A stretch of DNA of 64,000 bases from an uncultured Mycobacteriaceae bacterium (GCA_902826815.1 CADEGF010000003.1:155110-219109); one strand, 5' to 3'; counted from the stretch's first letter, positions 17,676 through 28,399 are shown. The notes: generated from the sequence alone by a model not told the origin. Translations and numbers: made by a program.

Positions 17676-18730
17676 TGGGCGGCGACATCTTCGCGGTGCT
17701 GCTGACAGTGCTGCTGCTCGCGGCGAACGCGTTCTTCGTCGGAGCCGAGTTCGCGCTGATCTCGGCGCGTCGCGACCGTCTCGAGGCACTCGCCGAACAG
17801 GGCAAGCGCCGTGCGGTCACGGTGATCCGTGCTGGTCAGAACCTGTCGGTGATGCTGGCGGGCGCGCAGCTCGGCATCACGGTCTGCTCGATCCTGCTCG
17901 GCCGGGTGGCTGAGCCTGCAGCGGCCCACCTGCTCGAGAAGCCGTTCGACCTCATCGGCGTGCCGGATGCGCTTCTGCACACGGTGTCGTTCGTCATCGC
18001 GATCACGGTCGTCGTGGTGTTGCACGTGCTGCTCGGCGAGATGGTGCCGAAGAACATCGCCATCGCCGGTCCGGAGTCGGTGGCCATGCTGCTCGTTCCG
18101 CCGTATCTGGCCTGGGTTCGCTTGGCGAGACCCGTCATCGCCGTCTACGACTGGTGCGCGCACATGGTGCTACGCACAGTCGGCATCAAAGCCAAACCCG
18201 AACTGGAGAACACGGTTTCGTCGGTCGAGCTTTCCGAGATGATCGCTGAGTCATTGTCCGAGGGGCTGCTCGACCCCGAGGAGCACAACCGGCTGTCGCG
18301 CGCACTGCAGATCCGCACCCGAGTCGTCGCCGATGTCGCCATCCCGCTGCGCGAGGTGCACGCGGTGGCTGCGGCGGCCGACGGTGCAGGCCCAACCTTG
18401 CACGCGATCCAGCAGGCGCTCGAGGAGAGCGGCTACTCCCGTTTCCCGGTAACGGGCGGTGGCGGGCAGTACATCGGCTATATCCACATCAAGGACGTGC
18501 TGAGATTGGTCGACGACACCGACGCGGTGATCGATCTGTCAATGGTGCGGCCGCTTCCGCAGGTACCCGCCTCGCTGCCACTACCCGACGCGTTGTCGCG
18601 GCTGCGTCGCAGCAACAGCCACCTCGCTCTGGTCACCGGCGACGGGGGCGCCGTCACCGCCATGGTGGCACTGGAGGATCTGGTCGAGGATCTCGTCGGC
18701 ACGATGCGGCATCGGACCCACGATGACTGA
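17675..18730 (+). CDS. DUF21-CBS membrane protein (CNNM/hemolysin family), second copy
   Basis: This 351-aa paralogue of the preceding gene has a DUF21 membrane domain (AEFALISARRDRLEALAEQGKRRA, LLGEMVPKNIAIAGPE) and a CBS pair (ESGYSRFPVTGGGG, VALEDLVEDLVG). It lacks the CorC_HlyC domain of its partner. The two may form a heteromeric complex in the membrane, as the one-base overlap favours equal synthesis (inference). Equivalent to Rv1841c. Its last codons overlap the next gene by 8 bases. Confidence 0.85.
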   Translation: MGGDIFAVLLTVLLLAANAFFVGAEFALISARRDRLEALAEQGKRRAVTVIRAGQNLSVMLAGAQLGITVCSILLGRVAEPAAAHLLEKPFDLIGVPDALLHTVSFVIAITVVVVLHVLLGEMVPKNIAIAGPESVAMLLVPPYLAWVRLARPVIAVYDWCAHMVLRTVGIKAKPELENTVSSVELSEMIAESLSEGLLDPEEHNRLSRALQIRTRVVADVAIPLREVHAVAAAADGAGPTLHAIQQALEESGYSRFPVTGGGGQYIGYIHIKDVLRLVDDTDAVIDLSMVRPLPQVPASLPLPDALSRLRRSNSHLALVTGDGGAVTAMVALEDLVEDLVGTMRHRTHDD

Positions 18731-19604
18731 GACGCTGCTCGCTGAGGCCGACTGGACGGCAAGGGCGCGGGAGTATCGGCGCCGGGTCGACGAATTCGTC
18801 GAACCGCATCTGCGCCGCATGCGCGTGGGCGCGGCACATCCGGTGTGGGACTTCCTGTTTCGCTATTACAGCCTGCGGCCATGCCAGCTACGCGTGTGGC
18901 ACCCCGGTTTCGGGGTGGTGCTGCGTGGGGCTGCGCGGGACTATCTGGATCGCACCGGATACGGTCCCCATCGCGCAGGTGTGACGGTGAGCTTCTCCTA
19001 CCTCCGATCCCGCGTCGACACCGTCGAGTTCATCGCAGACTTGTTGCGCGCGACCGCGAGTCGCTCCCCCCGCCTGAACTGCTTCGGCATGCACGAGTGG
19101 GCGATGGTGTACCGGGCGCCGACGGTGCGCCACGAACAGGTTCCGTTACGCCTCGGCTCAGCTGATACCGACGCGGTGGTGGACTCGATGCCGTTGCGCT
19201 GCACGCACTTCGACGCGTTCCGGTTCTTCACCGAGCCCGCCGCGGCGATGAACGCGGGCACGCCGTCGCGTCGGGACCAATCAGGATGGGAGCAACCGGG
19301 CTGCGTGCACGCCAACATGGATCTGTACAAATGGTGCTACAAACTCGGCCCGCTGGTGGAGTCCGAACTGTTGTTCGACTGTCTCGAGCTCGCCGCCGAC
19401 GCCCGCGAGCTCGACATGCGGGCGAGCCCCTATGATCTCCGCGACTACGGATTCGAGCCGATCGCGATCGAGACCCCGGCGGGTCGTGCCGCGTATATCC
19501 GCGCACAGCAGGACATCGCCACGCGAGCGGCGCCGCTTCGGGGCGCCATCGCCGATCGCTGCGACGAAATGCTGGTGGCTGCGATCGCCGCCGCTGGCAA
19601 TTAA
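18723..19604 (+). CDS. Conserved actinobacterial protein of unknown function
   Basis: The 293-aa soluble protein is rich in aromatic residues and His (FRYYSLRPCQLRVWHPGFGVVL, NCFGMHEWAMVYR, CTHFDAFRFFTEPA, HANMDLYKWCYKLGPL). Homologues are sometimes labelled 3-methyladenine DNA glycosylase, but I see no helix-hairpin-helix or other glycosylase motif. The conserved His, Asp and Glu residues would suit a metal- or small-molecule-binding enzyme (inference). The ATG at 18723 overlaps the DUF21-CBS stop by 8 bases, so it belongs to that operon. Confidence 0.7.
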   Translation: MTETLLAEADWTARAREYRRRVDEFVEPHLRRMRVGAAHPVWDFLFRYYSLRPCQLRVWHPGFGVVLRGAARDYLDRTGYGPHRAGVTVSFSYLRSRVDTVEFIADLLRATASRSPRLNCFGMHEWAMVYRAPTVRHEQVPLRLGSADTDAVVDSMPLRCTHFDAFRFFTEPAAAMNAGTPSRRDQSGWEQPGCVHANMDLYKWCYKLGPLVESELLFDCLELAADARELDMRASPYDLRDYGFEPIAIETPAGRAAYIRAQQDIATRAAPLRGAIADRCDEMLVAAIAAAGN

Positions 19605-19677
19605 GCCCTGCTACCCGCGGGTAAACTAGATCGACGGCAGTGCGCCACGCGGCGCCGTGTGGCCGAGGGAGGAACAA

Positions 19678-21918
19678 ATGACCGATCGCGTGACGGTGGG
19701 AAACCTGCGCGTCGCCCAGACGTTGTACGACTTCGTCAACAACGAGGCGCTGCCTGGTACCGACATCGATCCCGACACCTTCTGGTCGGGAGTCGACAAG
19801 GTCGTCGCCGATCTGACGCCCAAGAACCAGGATCTGCTGGCCCGTCGGGACGATCTGGCCGCCCAGATCGACAAATGGCACCGCCATCGGGTCATCGAGC
19901 CGCTCGACCCCGAGGCCTACAAACAGTTCCTCACCGAGATCGGCTACCTGACGCCCGACCCCGGCGACTTCACCATCACCACTTCCGGCGTCGACGACGA
20001 GATCACCAAGACCGCAGGTCCGCAGCTGGTGGTGCCCGTGCTCAATGCGCGGTTCGCCCTCAACGCCGCGAACGCGCGCTGGGGGTCCCTGTACGACGCG
20101 CTGTACGGCACGGACGTCATCCCGGAGACCGACGGCGCCGACAAGACCTCCGGCTACAACAAGGTGCGCGGCGACAAGGTCATCGCCTATGCGCGCGGAT
20201 TCCTGGACAAGGCCGTGCCGCTGGAGTCGGGTTCGTGGGCCGACATCACCGGTCTGAGCGTCGAGGATGGCCGCCTGCAGGCGGCGACCGCCGACGGATC
20301 CGTCGGCCTTGCCGATCCGGACAAGTTCATCGGCTACACCGGTGAGCTCGGCTCGCCGTCGTGGTCGGTGCTACTGGTCAACAACGGCCTGCACATCGAG
20401 GTCCTCGTCGATCCCGAATCCCCCGTCGGCTCGACCGACAAGGCCGGCATCAAAGACGTGGTGCTGGAGTCGGCGATCACCACGATCTTCGACTTCGAGG
20501 ACTCGGTGGCCGCGGTCGACGCCGAGGACAAGGTGCTCGGCTACCGCAACTGGCTGGGGCTCAACAAGGGCGACCTTTCCGAAGACGTCACCAAGGGCGA
20601 CAAGACCTTCACCCGGGTTCTCAACGAGGACCGCACGTATAAGACCGCTCGGTCAAATGTCGCCGACGGATCGGCTCCGGAAGGCGGCGAGGACTTTACG
20701 CTGCCTGGCCGCAGCCTGCTGTTCGTCCGCAATGTCGGACATCTGATGACCAACGACGCCATCGTCTTCGACAAGGACGGCACCGACGGCAACGAGGTGC
20801 CAGAAGGCATCCAGGACGCGCTTTTCACGAGCCTGATCGCCATCCACGGGCTCAAGGCAGGCGATGGCAACGGGCCGCTGATCGCCAGCCGCAGCGGGTC
20901 GATCTACATCGTCAAGCCGAAGATGCACGGCCCCGACGAGGTGGCTTTCACGGCCGAGTTGTTCGCCCGCGTCGAGGATGTGCTCGGCCTGCCGCCCGCG
21001 ACGATCAAGGTCGGCATCATGGACGAGGAGCGCCGCACCACCCTGAACCTGAAGGCGTGCATCAAGGCCGCCGCCGATCGGGTGGTGTTCATCAACACCG
21101 GCTTCCTCGACCGCACCGGCGACGAGATCCACACCTCGATGGAAGCGGGCCCGATGATCCGCAAGGGTGCGATGAAGGGCACCACGTGGATCAAGGCCTA
21201 CGAGGACGCCAACGTCGACGCGGGCCTTGCCACCGGTTTCTCGGGCAAGGCGCAGATCGGCAAGGGCATGTGGGCGATGACCGAACTGATGGCCGATATG
21301 GTCGAGCAGAAGATCGGCCAGCCGAAGGCGGGTGCCACCACCGCGTGGGTGCCGTCGCCGACCGCTGCCACCCTGCACGCCATGCACTACCACGAGGTGG
21401 ACGTCTTCGAGGTGCAGAAGGAACTGCAGGGCGAGTCCCGCACCACGGTCGACGAGCTGCTCAGCATTCCATTGGCCAAGGAGCTGGCCTGGGCGCCGGA
21501 GGAGATCCGCGAAGAGGTCGACAACAACTGCCAGTCGATCCTCGGTTACGTGGTGCGCTGGATCGATGCGGGCGTCGGCTGCTCCAAGGTGCCCGACATC
21601 CACGATGTCGCGCTGATGGAGGATCGCGCCACGCTGCGTATCGCCAGCCAGCTGCTGGCCAACTGGCTCCGGCACGGCGTCATCACCGAGGACGACGTCA
21701 AGGCCAGCCTGCGTCGAATGGCCGCTGTGGTGGACAAGCAGAACGAAGCCGATCCGGAGTTCCGGCCGATGGCGCCGGACCCCGAAGCGAGCATCGCCTT
21801 CCAGGCCGCCCAGGAGTTGATCTTGTCCGGCGCGCAGCAGCCCAACGGGTACACCGAGCCGATCCTGCACAGGCGCAGGAGGGAGTTCAAAGCCGCGAAT
21901 CCCAGCAACGTCGGCTGA
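19678..21918 (+). CDS. glcB: Malate synthase G
   Basis: This 746-aa enzyme condenses glyoxylate and acetyl-CoA to malate in the glyoxylate shunt, needed for growth on fatty acids, acetate or sterols. Visible motifs include [18 protein letters not shown] in the Mg2+/glyoxylate site, [35 protein letters not shown], and the C-terminal [15 protein letters not shown]. tuberculosis GlcB (Rv1837c) is about 741 aa. The ATG at 19678 follows GAGGGAGGAA. A TAAACT box at 19622-19627 may be its -10; isocitrate lyase is not in this window. Confidence 0.95.
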   Translation: MTDRVTVGNLRVAQTLYDFVNNEALPGTDIDPDTFWSGVDKVVADLTPKNQDLLARRDDLAAQIDKWHRHRVIEPLDPEAYKQFLTEIGYLTPDPGDFTITTSGVDDEITKTAGPQLVVPVLNARFALNAANARWGSLYDALYGTDVIPETDGADKTSGYNKVRGDKVIAYARGFLDKAVPLESGSWADITGLSVEDGRLQAATADGSVGLADPDKFIGYTGELGSPSWSVLLVNNGLHIEVLVDPESPVGSTDKAGIKDVVLESAITTIFDFEDSVAAVDAEDKVLGYRNWLGLNKGDLSEDVTKGDKTFTRVLNEDRTYKTARSNVADGSAPEGGEDFTLPGRSLLFVRNVGHLMTNDAIVFDKDGTDGNEVPEGIQDALFTSLIAIHGLKAGDGNGPLIASRSGSIYIVKPKMHGPDEVAFTAELFARVEDVLGLPPATIKVGIMDEERRTTLNLKACIKAAADRVVFINTGFLDRTGDEIHTSMEAGPMIRKGAMKGTTWIKAYEDANVDAGLATGFSGKAQIGKGMWAMTELMADMVEQKIGQPKAGATTAWVPSPTAATLHAMHYHEVDVFEVQKELQGESRTTVDELLSIPLAKELAWAPEEIREEVDNNCQSILGYVVRWIDAGVGCSKVPDIHDVALMEDRATLRIASQLLANWLRHGVITEDDVKASLRRMAAVVDKQNEADPEFRPMAPDPEASIAFQAAQELILSGAQQPNGYTEPILHRRRREFKAANPSNVG

Positions 21919-22005
21919 TCGGCATGTTTCGCGATTTGGATAGACTTCGGCGTGGCGGTGATCTGCCAGCAATGAACGGCGGACTGAAAGGACGCGGGCG
22001 CAGGA

Positions 22006-24186
22006 GTGGGTAGGCACAGCATTCCCGACCCAGAGGGGTCCCAAGGCGGTCCCCCCGAAGGCGCCGGCGATGCGACCGAGCAGTTCGATCAGCCGCTGGT
22101 CCCCTCGGACGACTACGCCGGCTACCCCGCTGGCCCTCCGGCACAGGACTACCCGCGGTCGCGCTACTCCGAGCCGGAGTATCGGGACTCGGAGTTCGAG
22201 ACCGAATACGAGCAGGACTACGACGACGAGTACGAGTCCGATTACCCGGAGTCGGACGACTACCAGGACTCCGAATACTCCGACCTGCCCGAATACCTGC
22301 AGCCCGGCTATCGCGAAGCCGAATCCGAGGGGCCCGAATATCGTCGGCCCGCCGCAGAAAGGCCCGCATTCGCCGCGGGCACGCCAGAGCCGAAGGTTCC
22401 TCCCCGCGCGCAGCATTCCGGGGAATGGGAAGGCGGCGAGTGGACGGGCAGTCACCGCGCGATCCAGTCCGGCCGCAGGGGGGTCAGCTGGGGTGTGATC
22501 GGCGCGCTCGTCGCGGTCGTCGTGGTGGTCGCGGCCTTCATCCTCTGGCGCTTCTTCGGCGATGCGTTGTCGAACCGCTCGAGCATCGCATCCGCGCGGT
22601 GCGTCGACGGTCAGAAATCTGTTGCCGTCATCGCGGATCCGGCGATCTCCGATGAGATCGGCACGCTGGCCAAGAAATTCAACGAAACGGCGAACCCGGT
22701 CGGCGACAGCTGCGTCGCGCTTGACGTCAAACCGGCCGAATCCGACCAGGTGATCAACGGCTTCGTCGGTACCTGGCCCGCGGAACTCGGTGAACGTCCG
22801 GCACTGTGGATTCCCGGTAGCTCGATCTCCCAGGCCCGGCTCGAGGCCGTTGCCGGTGAGGAGACTGTCGACGACAGTCGCTCGCTGGTCACCTCGCCGG
22901 TTGTGCTGGCCGTCCGTCCACAGCTCAATGCCGCTCTTGGACAGCAGAACTGGCGTACGCTGCCTGGCCTGCAGAGCAACCCCAATTCGCTCACCGCGAT
23001 GAACCTGCCCGGCTGGGGATCGCTGCGGTTGGCCCTTCCGACGACCGGCGACAGTGACGCGTCGTACCTCGCCGCCGAGGCGGTCGCGGCGGCTTCGGCA
23101 CCCGCGGGAGCGCCTGCAAGCGCGGGCACGGGCGCGGTGAACACGCTGATATCTGGCCAGCCCAAGCTCGCCGACAACAAGTCGGCCACTGCAATGGATG
23201 CGCTCCTGCGCGCAGGAGACCCCGCCGCCGCGCCCGTGCACGCAGTAGTCATCACGGAGCAGCAGCTCTTCCAACGCGGTGCGTCCGTGCCCGACGCCAA
23301 GAGCGTTCTGGCCTCGTGGATTCCGCCGGGGCCGACCGCAACCGCCGACTATCCGACGGTCCTGCTGAAGGGCACGTGGCTGACCCAGGAGCAGGTCACC
23401 GCAGCCAGCGAGTTCTCCCGATTCCTGCGCAAACCCGAACAGTTGGGCGAATTCGCCAAGCTCGGCTTCCGCACCGACGGCGGGGAGACGCCGAAGAGCG
23501 ACGTCACCGACTTCGCGCCGGTTTCGGCTCCCCTTTCGGTGGGCGACTCGGCAATGCGGGCCACCCTGGCCAACGCCCTCACCGCGCCCGCAGGCGCTGC
23601 CGCGGGCAACTCGGCGGTGACGATCATGCTCGACCAGTCGATGAACACCCAGGAGGGCGGCAAGACGCGACTCGCCAATGTCGCTGCGGCACTGGACGCG
23701 CAGGTGCAGTCGATGTCCCCGACATCGGCGGTGGGGTTGTGGACGTTCGACGGTGTCGAGGGTCGATCCGACGTCACAACGGGCCCGCTGTCGGATCCTG
23801 TCGACGGGAGGCCTCGCTCGGCCGCACTCGCGGCGACGCTGGATGATCAAACGGCATCCGGCGGCGGTGCGGTCTCGTTCACCACGTTGCGGCTGATCTA
23901 CGACGACGCGGTCTCGAAGTTCCGTCAGGGACAGACGAATTCGGTTCTGGTGATCACGGCGGGACCACACACCGACCAGAGTCTGGACGGCAGCGGTCTA
24001 CAGGATTACGTGCGCCGCACCTTCGACTCCGAGAAGCCGGTCGCCATCAACGTCATCGACTTCGGTGGCGACCCCGACCGCGCGACCTGGGAGGCGATCG
24101 CGGAGACGACCGGTGGCGGCTACCAGAGCGTGTCGTCATCGACGTCGTCGGACCTTGCAGCGGCGATCACCAAGTTCCTCGGCTAA
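22006..24186 (+). CDS. Single-pass membrane protein with solute-binding-like and VWA domains (Rv1836c-like)
   Basis: The 726-aa protein has a disordered cytoplasmic N-terminus of about 155 residues, very rich in Asp, Glu and Tyr (EYEQDYDDEYESDYPESDDY). One helix follows at about 160-183, then a long extracytoplasmic part. That part starts like a periplasmic binding domain (KSVAVIADPAISDEIGTLAKKFNETA). It ends in a von Willebrand A domain from about residue 535, with the metal site LDQSMNTQEGG. M. tuberculosis Rv1836c has the same layout, position and GTG start. The tyrosine-rich tail could be a phosphorylation or scaffold region. The role is unknown; envelope assembly or adhesion is a guess. 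Confidence 0.8.
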   Translation: MGRHSIPDPEGSQGGPPEGAGDATEQFDQPLVPSDDYAGYPAGPPAQDYPRSRYSEPEYRDSEFETEYEQDYDDEYESDYPESDDYQDSEYSDLPEYLQPGYREAESEGPEYRRPAAERPAFAAGTPEPKVPPRAQHSGEWEGGEWTGSHRAIQSGRRGVSWGVIGALVAVVVVVAAFILWRFFGDALSNRSSIASARCVDGQKSVAVIADPAISDEIGTLAKKFNETANPVGDSCVALDVKPAESDQVINGFVGTWPAELGERPALWIPGSSISQARLEAVAGEETVDDSRSLVTSPVVLAVRPQLNAALGQQNWRTLPGLQSNPNSLTAMNLPGWGSLRLALPTTGDSDASYLAAEAVAAASAPAGAPASAGTGAVNTLISGQPKLADNKSATAMDALLRAGDPAAAPVHAVVITEQQLFQRGASVPDAKSVLASWIPPGPTATADYPTVLLKGTWLTQEQVTAASEFSRFLRKPEQLGEFAKLGFRTDGGETPKSDVTDFAPVSAPLSVGDSAMRATLANALTAPAGAAAGNSAVTIMLDQSMNTQEGGKTRLANVAAALDAQVQSMSPTSAVGLWTFDGVEGRSDVTTGPLSDPVDGRPRSAALAATLDDQTASGGGAVSFTTLRLIYDDAVSKFRQGQTNSVLVITAGPHTDQSLDGSGLQDYVRRTFDSEKPVAINVIDFGGDPDRATWEAIAETTGGGYQSVSSSTSSDLAAAITKFLG

Positions 24187-25055
24187 CGCGACGAGTCGAG
24201 CAGCCGAAGCGCTCCCGCCGTGAACTCTTGCGGCACCTCCACCTGCGGGTAGTGACCTACGCCAGGAAGTTGGATCACCGCTGCGTGCGGTCGGAGCTGG
24301 CGTAGCCCGTCAAGTACCTCGGTGGTGGCGACGGGGTCGTCGAGCCCCCACAGGAAGCTCAGCGGCTTCTGCCAATCGCGCACCGCGCCATGCCATCTCG
24401 ATGCGTTCTGCAGCCTCTCGTCGAGATAGGAGATCAGCAGGTGCGAGATCTCGGCACCGTTGTTGTATGCCATCAGCGCCCACTGCGCATCGGCCTCTTC
24501 CGGTGTCAGCGGGTGATCGACGGAGAACAGTCGGGCGAAGCCGCGGGCGAACATGCGGCGGTTGGCGAACCGTGCGACGACGGGACCGAGCGGGCCGCGC
24601 AGGATCTTCTGAATCGGCCGCAGGCTGGCGCGTTCGAGGATCACGCTGCCGTTGGTGATGACGGCACGATGCAGATCGAAAGGCAGCTGCCCGGCCAGAT
24701 CTCGGGCGAGCAACTCGGTGGCCACCGAGGTCCCCATATCGTGTGCGATCAGCTCGACCGGGCCTTCGGTGGTTTCGGCGACCACCCGCTGCACCAGATC
24801 AGCCTGTTCGAACAGGCTGTATCGGTGCGGTCTCGGCTTGTCCGACAGCCCGAACCCGAGGAAATCCATCGTCAGCCACGCGCGGTCGGCCAGGTGTGAC
24901 ACCACCCCGCGATAGTCGAACGAGCTGGACGGATAGCCGTGCAGCAGAAGTAGTGTCGGCCCGTCGCCGTTGCCGGACCGCACGAAGATCGAGCCGGCGT
25001 GCGTCGATACGAATCGACCGCCGTCGCGCCACGCGGCCACGCTCGGTGGCATCAT
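24183..25055 (-). CDS. Alpha/beta-hydrolase with Asp nucleophile (LipZ position; dehalogenase/epoxide-hydrolase-like)
   Basis: The 290-aa alpha/beta hydrolase has oxyanion-hole segment LLLLHGYPSSSFDYRG, nucleophile elbow LIAHDMGTSVATELL, acid region LWGLDDPVA and catalytic His in GVGHYPQVE. The elbow has Asp in HDMG instead of Ser, as in haloalkane dehalogenases and epoxide hydrolases. The lipase label of the M. tuberculosis neighbour (Rv1834, lipZ) may therefore mislead. The start MMPPSVAAW at 25055 lies about 10 bases after the upstream stop. The stop (TAG) overlaps the TAA of the convergent gene at 24186. Confidence 0.75.
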   Translation of the reverse strand: MMPPSVAAWRDGGRFVSTHAGSIFVRSGNGDGPTLLLLHGYPSSSFDYRGVVSHLADRAWLTMDFLGFGLSDKPRPHRYSLFEQADLVQRVVAETTEGPVELIAHDMGTSVATELLARDLAGQLPFDLHRAVITNGSVILERASLRPIQKILRGPLGPVVARFANRRMFARGFARLFSVDHPLTPEEADAQWALMAYNNGAEISHLLISYLDERLQNASRWHGAVRDWQKPLSFLWGLDDPVATTEVLDGLRQLRPHAAVIQLPGVGHYPQVEVPQEFTAGALRLLDSSR

Positions 25056-25065
25056 CGGAGCGACG

Positions 25066-25491
25066 TTATCCGCCGCCGCCGCCGCTCGGCGCCGCGCCGC
25101 CGCCAATGATTCCGGTCAGCGGCCCTAGCACGTCAAGCGGGCTCGGCCGCGGCGGCGGCGGTGCATCGGTCATCTGCCAGTCCTGGCATTCACTGGACTT
25201 GAACGAGGTGTCGCCCGCCTCGATCTGCACGGTCTGCGGCTTCTTGGTCATCGCGTTGGCGACCGTACCTTCGCCGTTGGACCGCTTCCAGTAGCAGACC
25301 CCGCCCTCGACCGGGCCGGCGGACTGGTACACGCCGGGCACGATATCGGTCCCCACTGTGAAGGTGCCATCGCCGAAGCTGGTCTTCGGGCCTGGCGGTG
25401 GAGGCGGCGGTGCTGGGTCGGCGTGAGCCATTGGTGTGGACGCGCACCAGCCGACGAAAAGCAACGCGGCTGCGGTAGCGATTCGGGACAT
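25066..25491 (-). CDS. Exported mycobacterial protein with Pro-rich linker
   Basis: The 141-aa protein has a Sec signal peptide ([26 protein letters not shown]). A Pro run leads to a small domain with two Cys likely to form a disulfide (TFTVGTDIVPGVYQSAG, GVCYWKRSNGE, SSECQDWQM), and the tail is Pro- and Gly-rich. The fold is common in actinobacterial secreted proteins of unknown role. The ATG shares one base with the gcvP stop (TGATG), so it is probably cotranscribed with gcvP and thus under the glycine riboswitch, an odd partner for a secreted protein. Confidence 0.75.
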   Translation of the reverse strand: MSRIATAAALLFVGWCASTPMAHADPAPPPPPPGPKTSFGDGTFTVGTDIVPGVYQSAGPVEGGVCYWKRSNGEGTVANAMTKKPQTVQIEAGDTSFKSSECQDWQMTDAPPPPRPSPLDVLGPLTGIIGGGAAPSGGGGG

Positions 25492-28352
25492 CAGGCGAAC
25501 GCCTCCACCGGTGGACATGAGCACATCAGGTTCCTATCACCATACGCGCCGTCGATGCGCCGCACCGGTGGCCAAACCTTGGGCCGGAAGCCCTTACCCA
25601 GCGGATATGCAGCTTGTTCACGGCTGTACGGGTGCGCCCACTCGTCGACGAGCAGGCTTTCGGCGGTATGCGGCGCCCCGCGCAACGGGTTGTCTTCTGC
25701 CGGCCAAGCGCCGGAATCGACCTGGTCGATCTCGCCGCGAATGGCGATCATCGCCTCGCAGAACGCGTCCACCTCTTCGAGGCTTTCGCTTTCAGTTGGT
25801 TCGACCATCAGTGTTCCCGCCACCGGGAAGCTCATCGTCGGTGCGTGAAAGCCGAAGTCGGCCAACCGCTTGGCGACATCATCGACGGTGACGCCGGTCG
25901 ACTTGGTGATGCCGCGTAGGTCGAGGATGCACTCGTGGGCCACCATGCCGTTCTCCCCCGTGTAGAGCACTGGATAGTACTCGTCGAGACGACGGGCGAT
26001 GTAGTTCGCCGATGCGATCGCGGTCAGCGACGCGGCCCGCAGCCCGTCGGCGCCCATCATCCGGATGTAGGCCCAGGTGATCGGAAGGATCGACGCCGAC
26101 CCGTACGGCGCAGACGACACCGTGTGCTCGTCGGATAATTCGTCGGCCAGCGGGTGGCCGGGTAGATACGGCTGCAGATGTGCCCGGACCCCGACCGGTC
26201 CGACACCGGGCCCACCCCCACCGTGCGGGATGCAAAACGTCTTGTGCAGGTTCAGGTGGCTGACGTCACCCCCGAACTTGCCGGGCCGCGCGAGTCCGAC
26301 AAGCGCGTTGAGGTTCGCCCCGTCGACATATACCTGACCGCCGACGTCGTGCACCGCCGCGCAGATCTCGGCGATGTCGTGCTCGTACACGCCGTGCGTG
26401 GACGGGTAGGTGATCATCAACGCCGACAAGCGATCCGCGTGTTCGGTGACCTTGGCGCGCAGGTCGTCGAGGTCGACGTCGCCATTTGCCCGGCAGGCCA
26501 CCACGACGACGCGCATGCCCGCAAGCGCGGCCGAAGCCGCATTCGTGCCGTGCGCGCTCGACGGGATCAAGCACACGTTGCGGTCCGGTTCACCGCGGTC
26601 GGCATGGTAGGCCTGGATCGCCAGCAGCCCCGCGTACTCCCCCTGCGATCCGGCGTTGGGCTGAAGCGACACCGCGTCATAGCCGGTGAGTTGTGACAGC
26701 CAGGTCTCCAGGTCAGCGATCAGCTTGCGCAGTCCTGGCGCGTCCGAGTGCGGCGCGAACGGGTGCTGCCTGGCGAACTCCGGCCAGGTGATCGGCTCCA
26801 TCTCTGCAGCGGCGTTGAGCTTCATGGTGCACGAGCCGAGCGGAATCATGCTGCGGTCCAACGCGATATCTTTATCGGCCAGGGATCGCAGATAGCGCAT
26901 CATCTCGGTTTCGGTGCGGTACCGGGTGAACGCCGGATGGGTGAGGAACTCCGACGTCCTTGTCGCAATACTCGAGCCCCCGTCGTCGCTCGCCCCTGCG
27001 GCGCCGAAGGCCGCAAGCACGGCGTCGACGTGATCCGGCGTCGTCGCCTCATCACAGGACACCGAGACGTGGTCGTCGTCGACGAGCCACACGTTGATTC
27101 CGCGCGCCTTGGCGTCGTCGCGAACCTGTGCCGCCCGCCCGGATACCCGCGCCAGCACGGTGTCGAAGAATTGGTCGTGAACCACGTCGACACCTGCGGC
27201 GCTCAGCCCGGCCGCCACGGCGCGGGCACAGCCGTGCACGCGCCGGGCGATGCCCGTCAGCCCGTCGGCACCGTGGTAGCTGGCGTACATCGCGGCGATC
27301 ACGGCGAGAAGTACCTGCGCCGTGCAGATATTGCTGGTCGCCTTGTCGCGTCGGATGTGCTGTTCGCGGGTCTGCAGCGACAGTCGGTAGGCCGGTGAGC
27401 CGTCGGCGTCCACCGACACCCCGACCAACCGGCCGGGCAGCTGACGCGCATGGCTGGTGTGTACAGCCAGGTAACCGGCGTGCGGCCCGCCGAATCCCAT
27501 TGGCACACCGAAGCGTTGGGTGGTGCCGAACGCCACGTCGGCGCCGATGTCACCCGGCGGGGCGATCAGCGTCAGCGAGAGGAGGTCGGCCCCGATCGCC
27601 ACCAGCGCACCGCGCTCGTGGGCCTGGCTCACCAGATCGGTCCAGTCGACCACTTCCCCACCGGCCCCCGGCAGTTGGGTGATCGCCCCGAAGAAGTCTC
27701 CTTCGGGCAGGCCGTTGCGCAGGTCGGCGGTGACGATTTCGATACCGAGCGGTTCGGCCCTTGTCGCAAGGACGGCGGCGGTCTGTTTGTACAGGTCGGC
27801 ATCGACGGCCAGCCGGTTCGACGAGCTTCTGACGGCCCGATGCATCAGCGTCATCGCTTCTGCGGCGGCGGTGCCCTCGTCGAGCATCGACGCGTTGGCC
27901 ACCTCGAGGCCGGTCAGGTCGGCGACCATGGTCTGGAAGTTCAGCAGCGCTTCGAGCCTGCCCTGGCTGATCTCCGGTTGATACGGCGTGTACGCGGTGT
28001 ACCAGGCGGGGTTCTCCAGGATGTTGCGCCGCAGCACTGGCGGAGTCAGCGTGTCGAAGTAGCCCTGGCCGACCATCGACACCGCGACCGTGTTCGCGTC
28101 GGCGAGTGCACGCAGCTCAGCGAGCGCCTGTTCTTCGGTCGCGGCCTGCGGCAGTTGGTCGAGTCCGGGGGCGATGCCGTCGGCGGACAGCGCGTCGAGA
28201 ATGCCTGCGGGAAGTGCCTTGTCGGCGAGTTCGTCCAGCGAGCCGACACCGATGGTCTTGAGCATGGCGGCGACGGCGTCTGCATCCGGTCCGATATGCC
28301 GGTCGGCGAAGTTAGGCTGTTCGCCGCTTTTCAATTGATCGGAGTAGAACAT
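25491..28352 (-). CDS. gcvP: Glycine dehydrogenase (decarboxylating), P protein
   Basis: This 953-aa PLP enzyme is the P protein of the glycine cleavage system. It decarboxylates glycine and passes the aminomethyl group to lipoylated GcvH. The N-terminal FADRHIGPD motif and the PLP-Lys motif [17 protein letters not shown] (near residue 703) are present. It corresponds to M. tuberculosis gcvB (Rv1832). gcvH is about 3 kb upstream on the same strand; gcvT and lpd are not in the window. A glycine riboswitch lies in the leader, and AGGAGATGG precedes the ATG. Confidence 0.95.
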   Translation of the reverse strand: MFYSDQLKSGEQPNFADRHIGPDADAVAAMLKTIGVGSLDELADKALPAGILDALSADGIAPGLDQLPQAATEEQALAELRALADANTVAVSMVGQGYFDTLTPPVLRRNILENPAWYTAYTPYQPEISQGRLEALLNFQTMVADLTGLEVANASMLDEGTAAAEAMTLMHRAVRSSSNRLAVDADLYKQTAAVLATRAEPLGIEIVTADLRNGLPEGDFFGAITQLPGAGGEVVDWTDLVSQAHERGALVAIGADLLSLTLIAPPGDIGADVAFGTTQRFGVPMGFGGPHAGYLAVHTSHARQLPGRLVGVSVDADGSPAYRLSLQTREQHIRRDKATSNICTAQVLLAVIAAMYASYHGADGLTGIARRVHGCARAVAAGLSAAGVDVVHDQFFDTVLARVSGRAAQVRDDAKARGINVWLVDDDHVSVSCDEATTPDHVDAVLAAFGAAGASDDGGSSIATRTSEFLTHPAFTRYRTETEMMRYLRSLADKDIALDRSMIPLGSCTMKLNAAAEMEPITWPEFARQHPFAPHSDAPGLRKLIADLETWLSQLTGYDAVSLQPNAGSQGEYAGLLAIQAYHADRGEPDRNVCLIPSSAHGTNAASAALAGMRVVVVACRANGDVDLDDLRAKVTEHADRLSALMITYPSTHGVYEHDIAEICAAVHDVGGQVYVDGANLNALVGLARPGKFGGDVSHLNLHKTFCIPHGGGGPGVGPVGVRAHLQPYLPGHPLADELSDEHTVSSAPYGSASILPITWAYIRMMGADGLRAASLTAIASANYIARRLDEYYPVLYTGENGMVAHECILDLRGITKSTGVTVDDVAKRLADFGFHAPTMSFPVAGTLMVEPTESESLEEVDAFCEAMIAIRGEIDQVDSGAWPAEDNPLRGAPHTAESLLVDEWAHPYSREQAAYPLGKGFRPKVWPPVRRIDGAYGDRNLMCSCPPVEAFA

Positions 28353-28356
28353 CCAT

Positions 28357-28399
28357 CTCCTGATGTCGGGAGCAGGAAACCCGCTAGGTTTCCTCTCCC
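28357..28399 (-). promoter_or_regulatory. Riboswitch expression platform over the gcvP Shine-Dalgarno site
   Basis: On the minus strand, GGAAACC (28387-28393) can pair with GGTTTCC (28375-28381). TCCTG (28373-28377), overlapping that arm, can instead pair with the CAGGA of the Shine-Dalgarno (28357-28362). GGGAGAGG (28392-28399) can pair with CCTCTCC of the aptamer (28474-28480). The alternatives suggest that a folded aptamer frees the ribosome site, an ON switch (inference). Confidence 0.5.

Noticed and set aside
20653-23970. 1105-codon open frame on the minus strand
   Set aside because: It is antisense to glcB and the VWA membrane protein. Its composition is Arg-, Gly- and His-rich with no domain, as expected from the codon bias of GC-rich genes read on the other strand.
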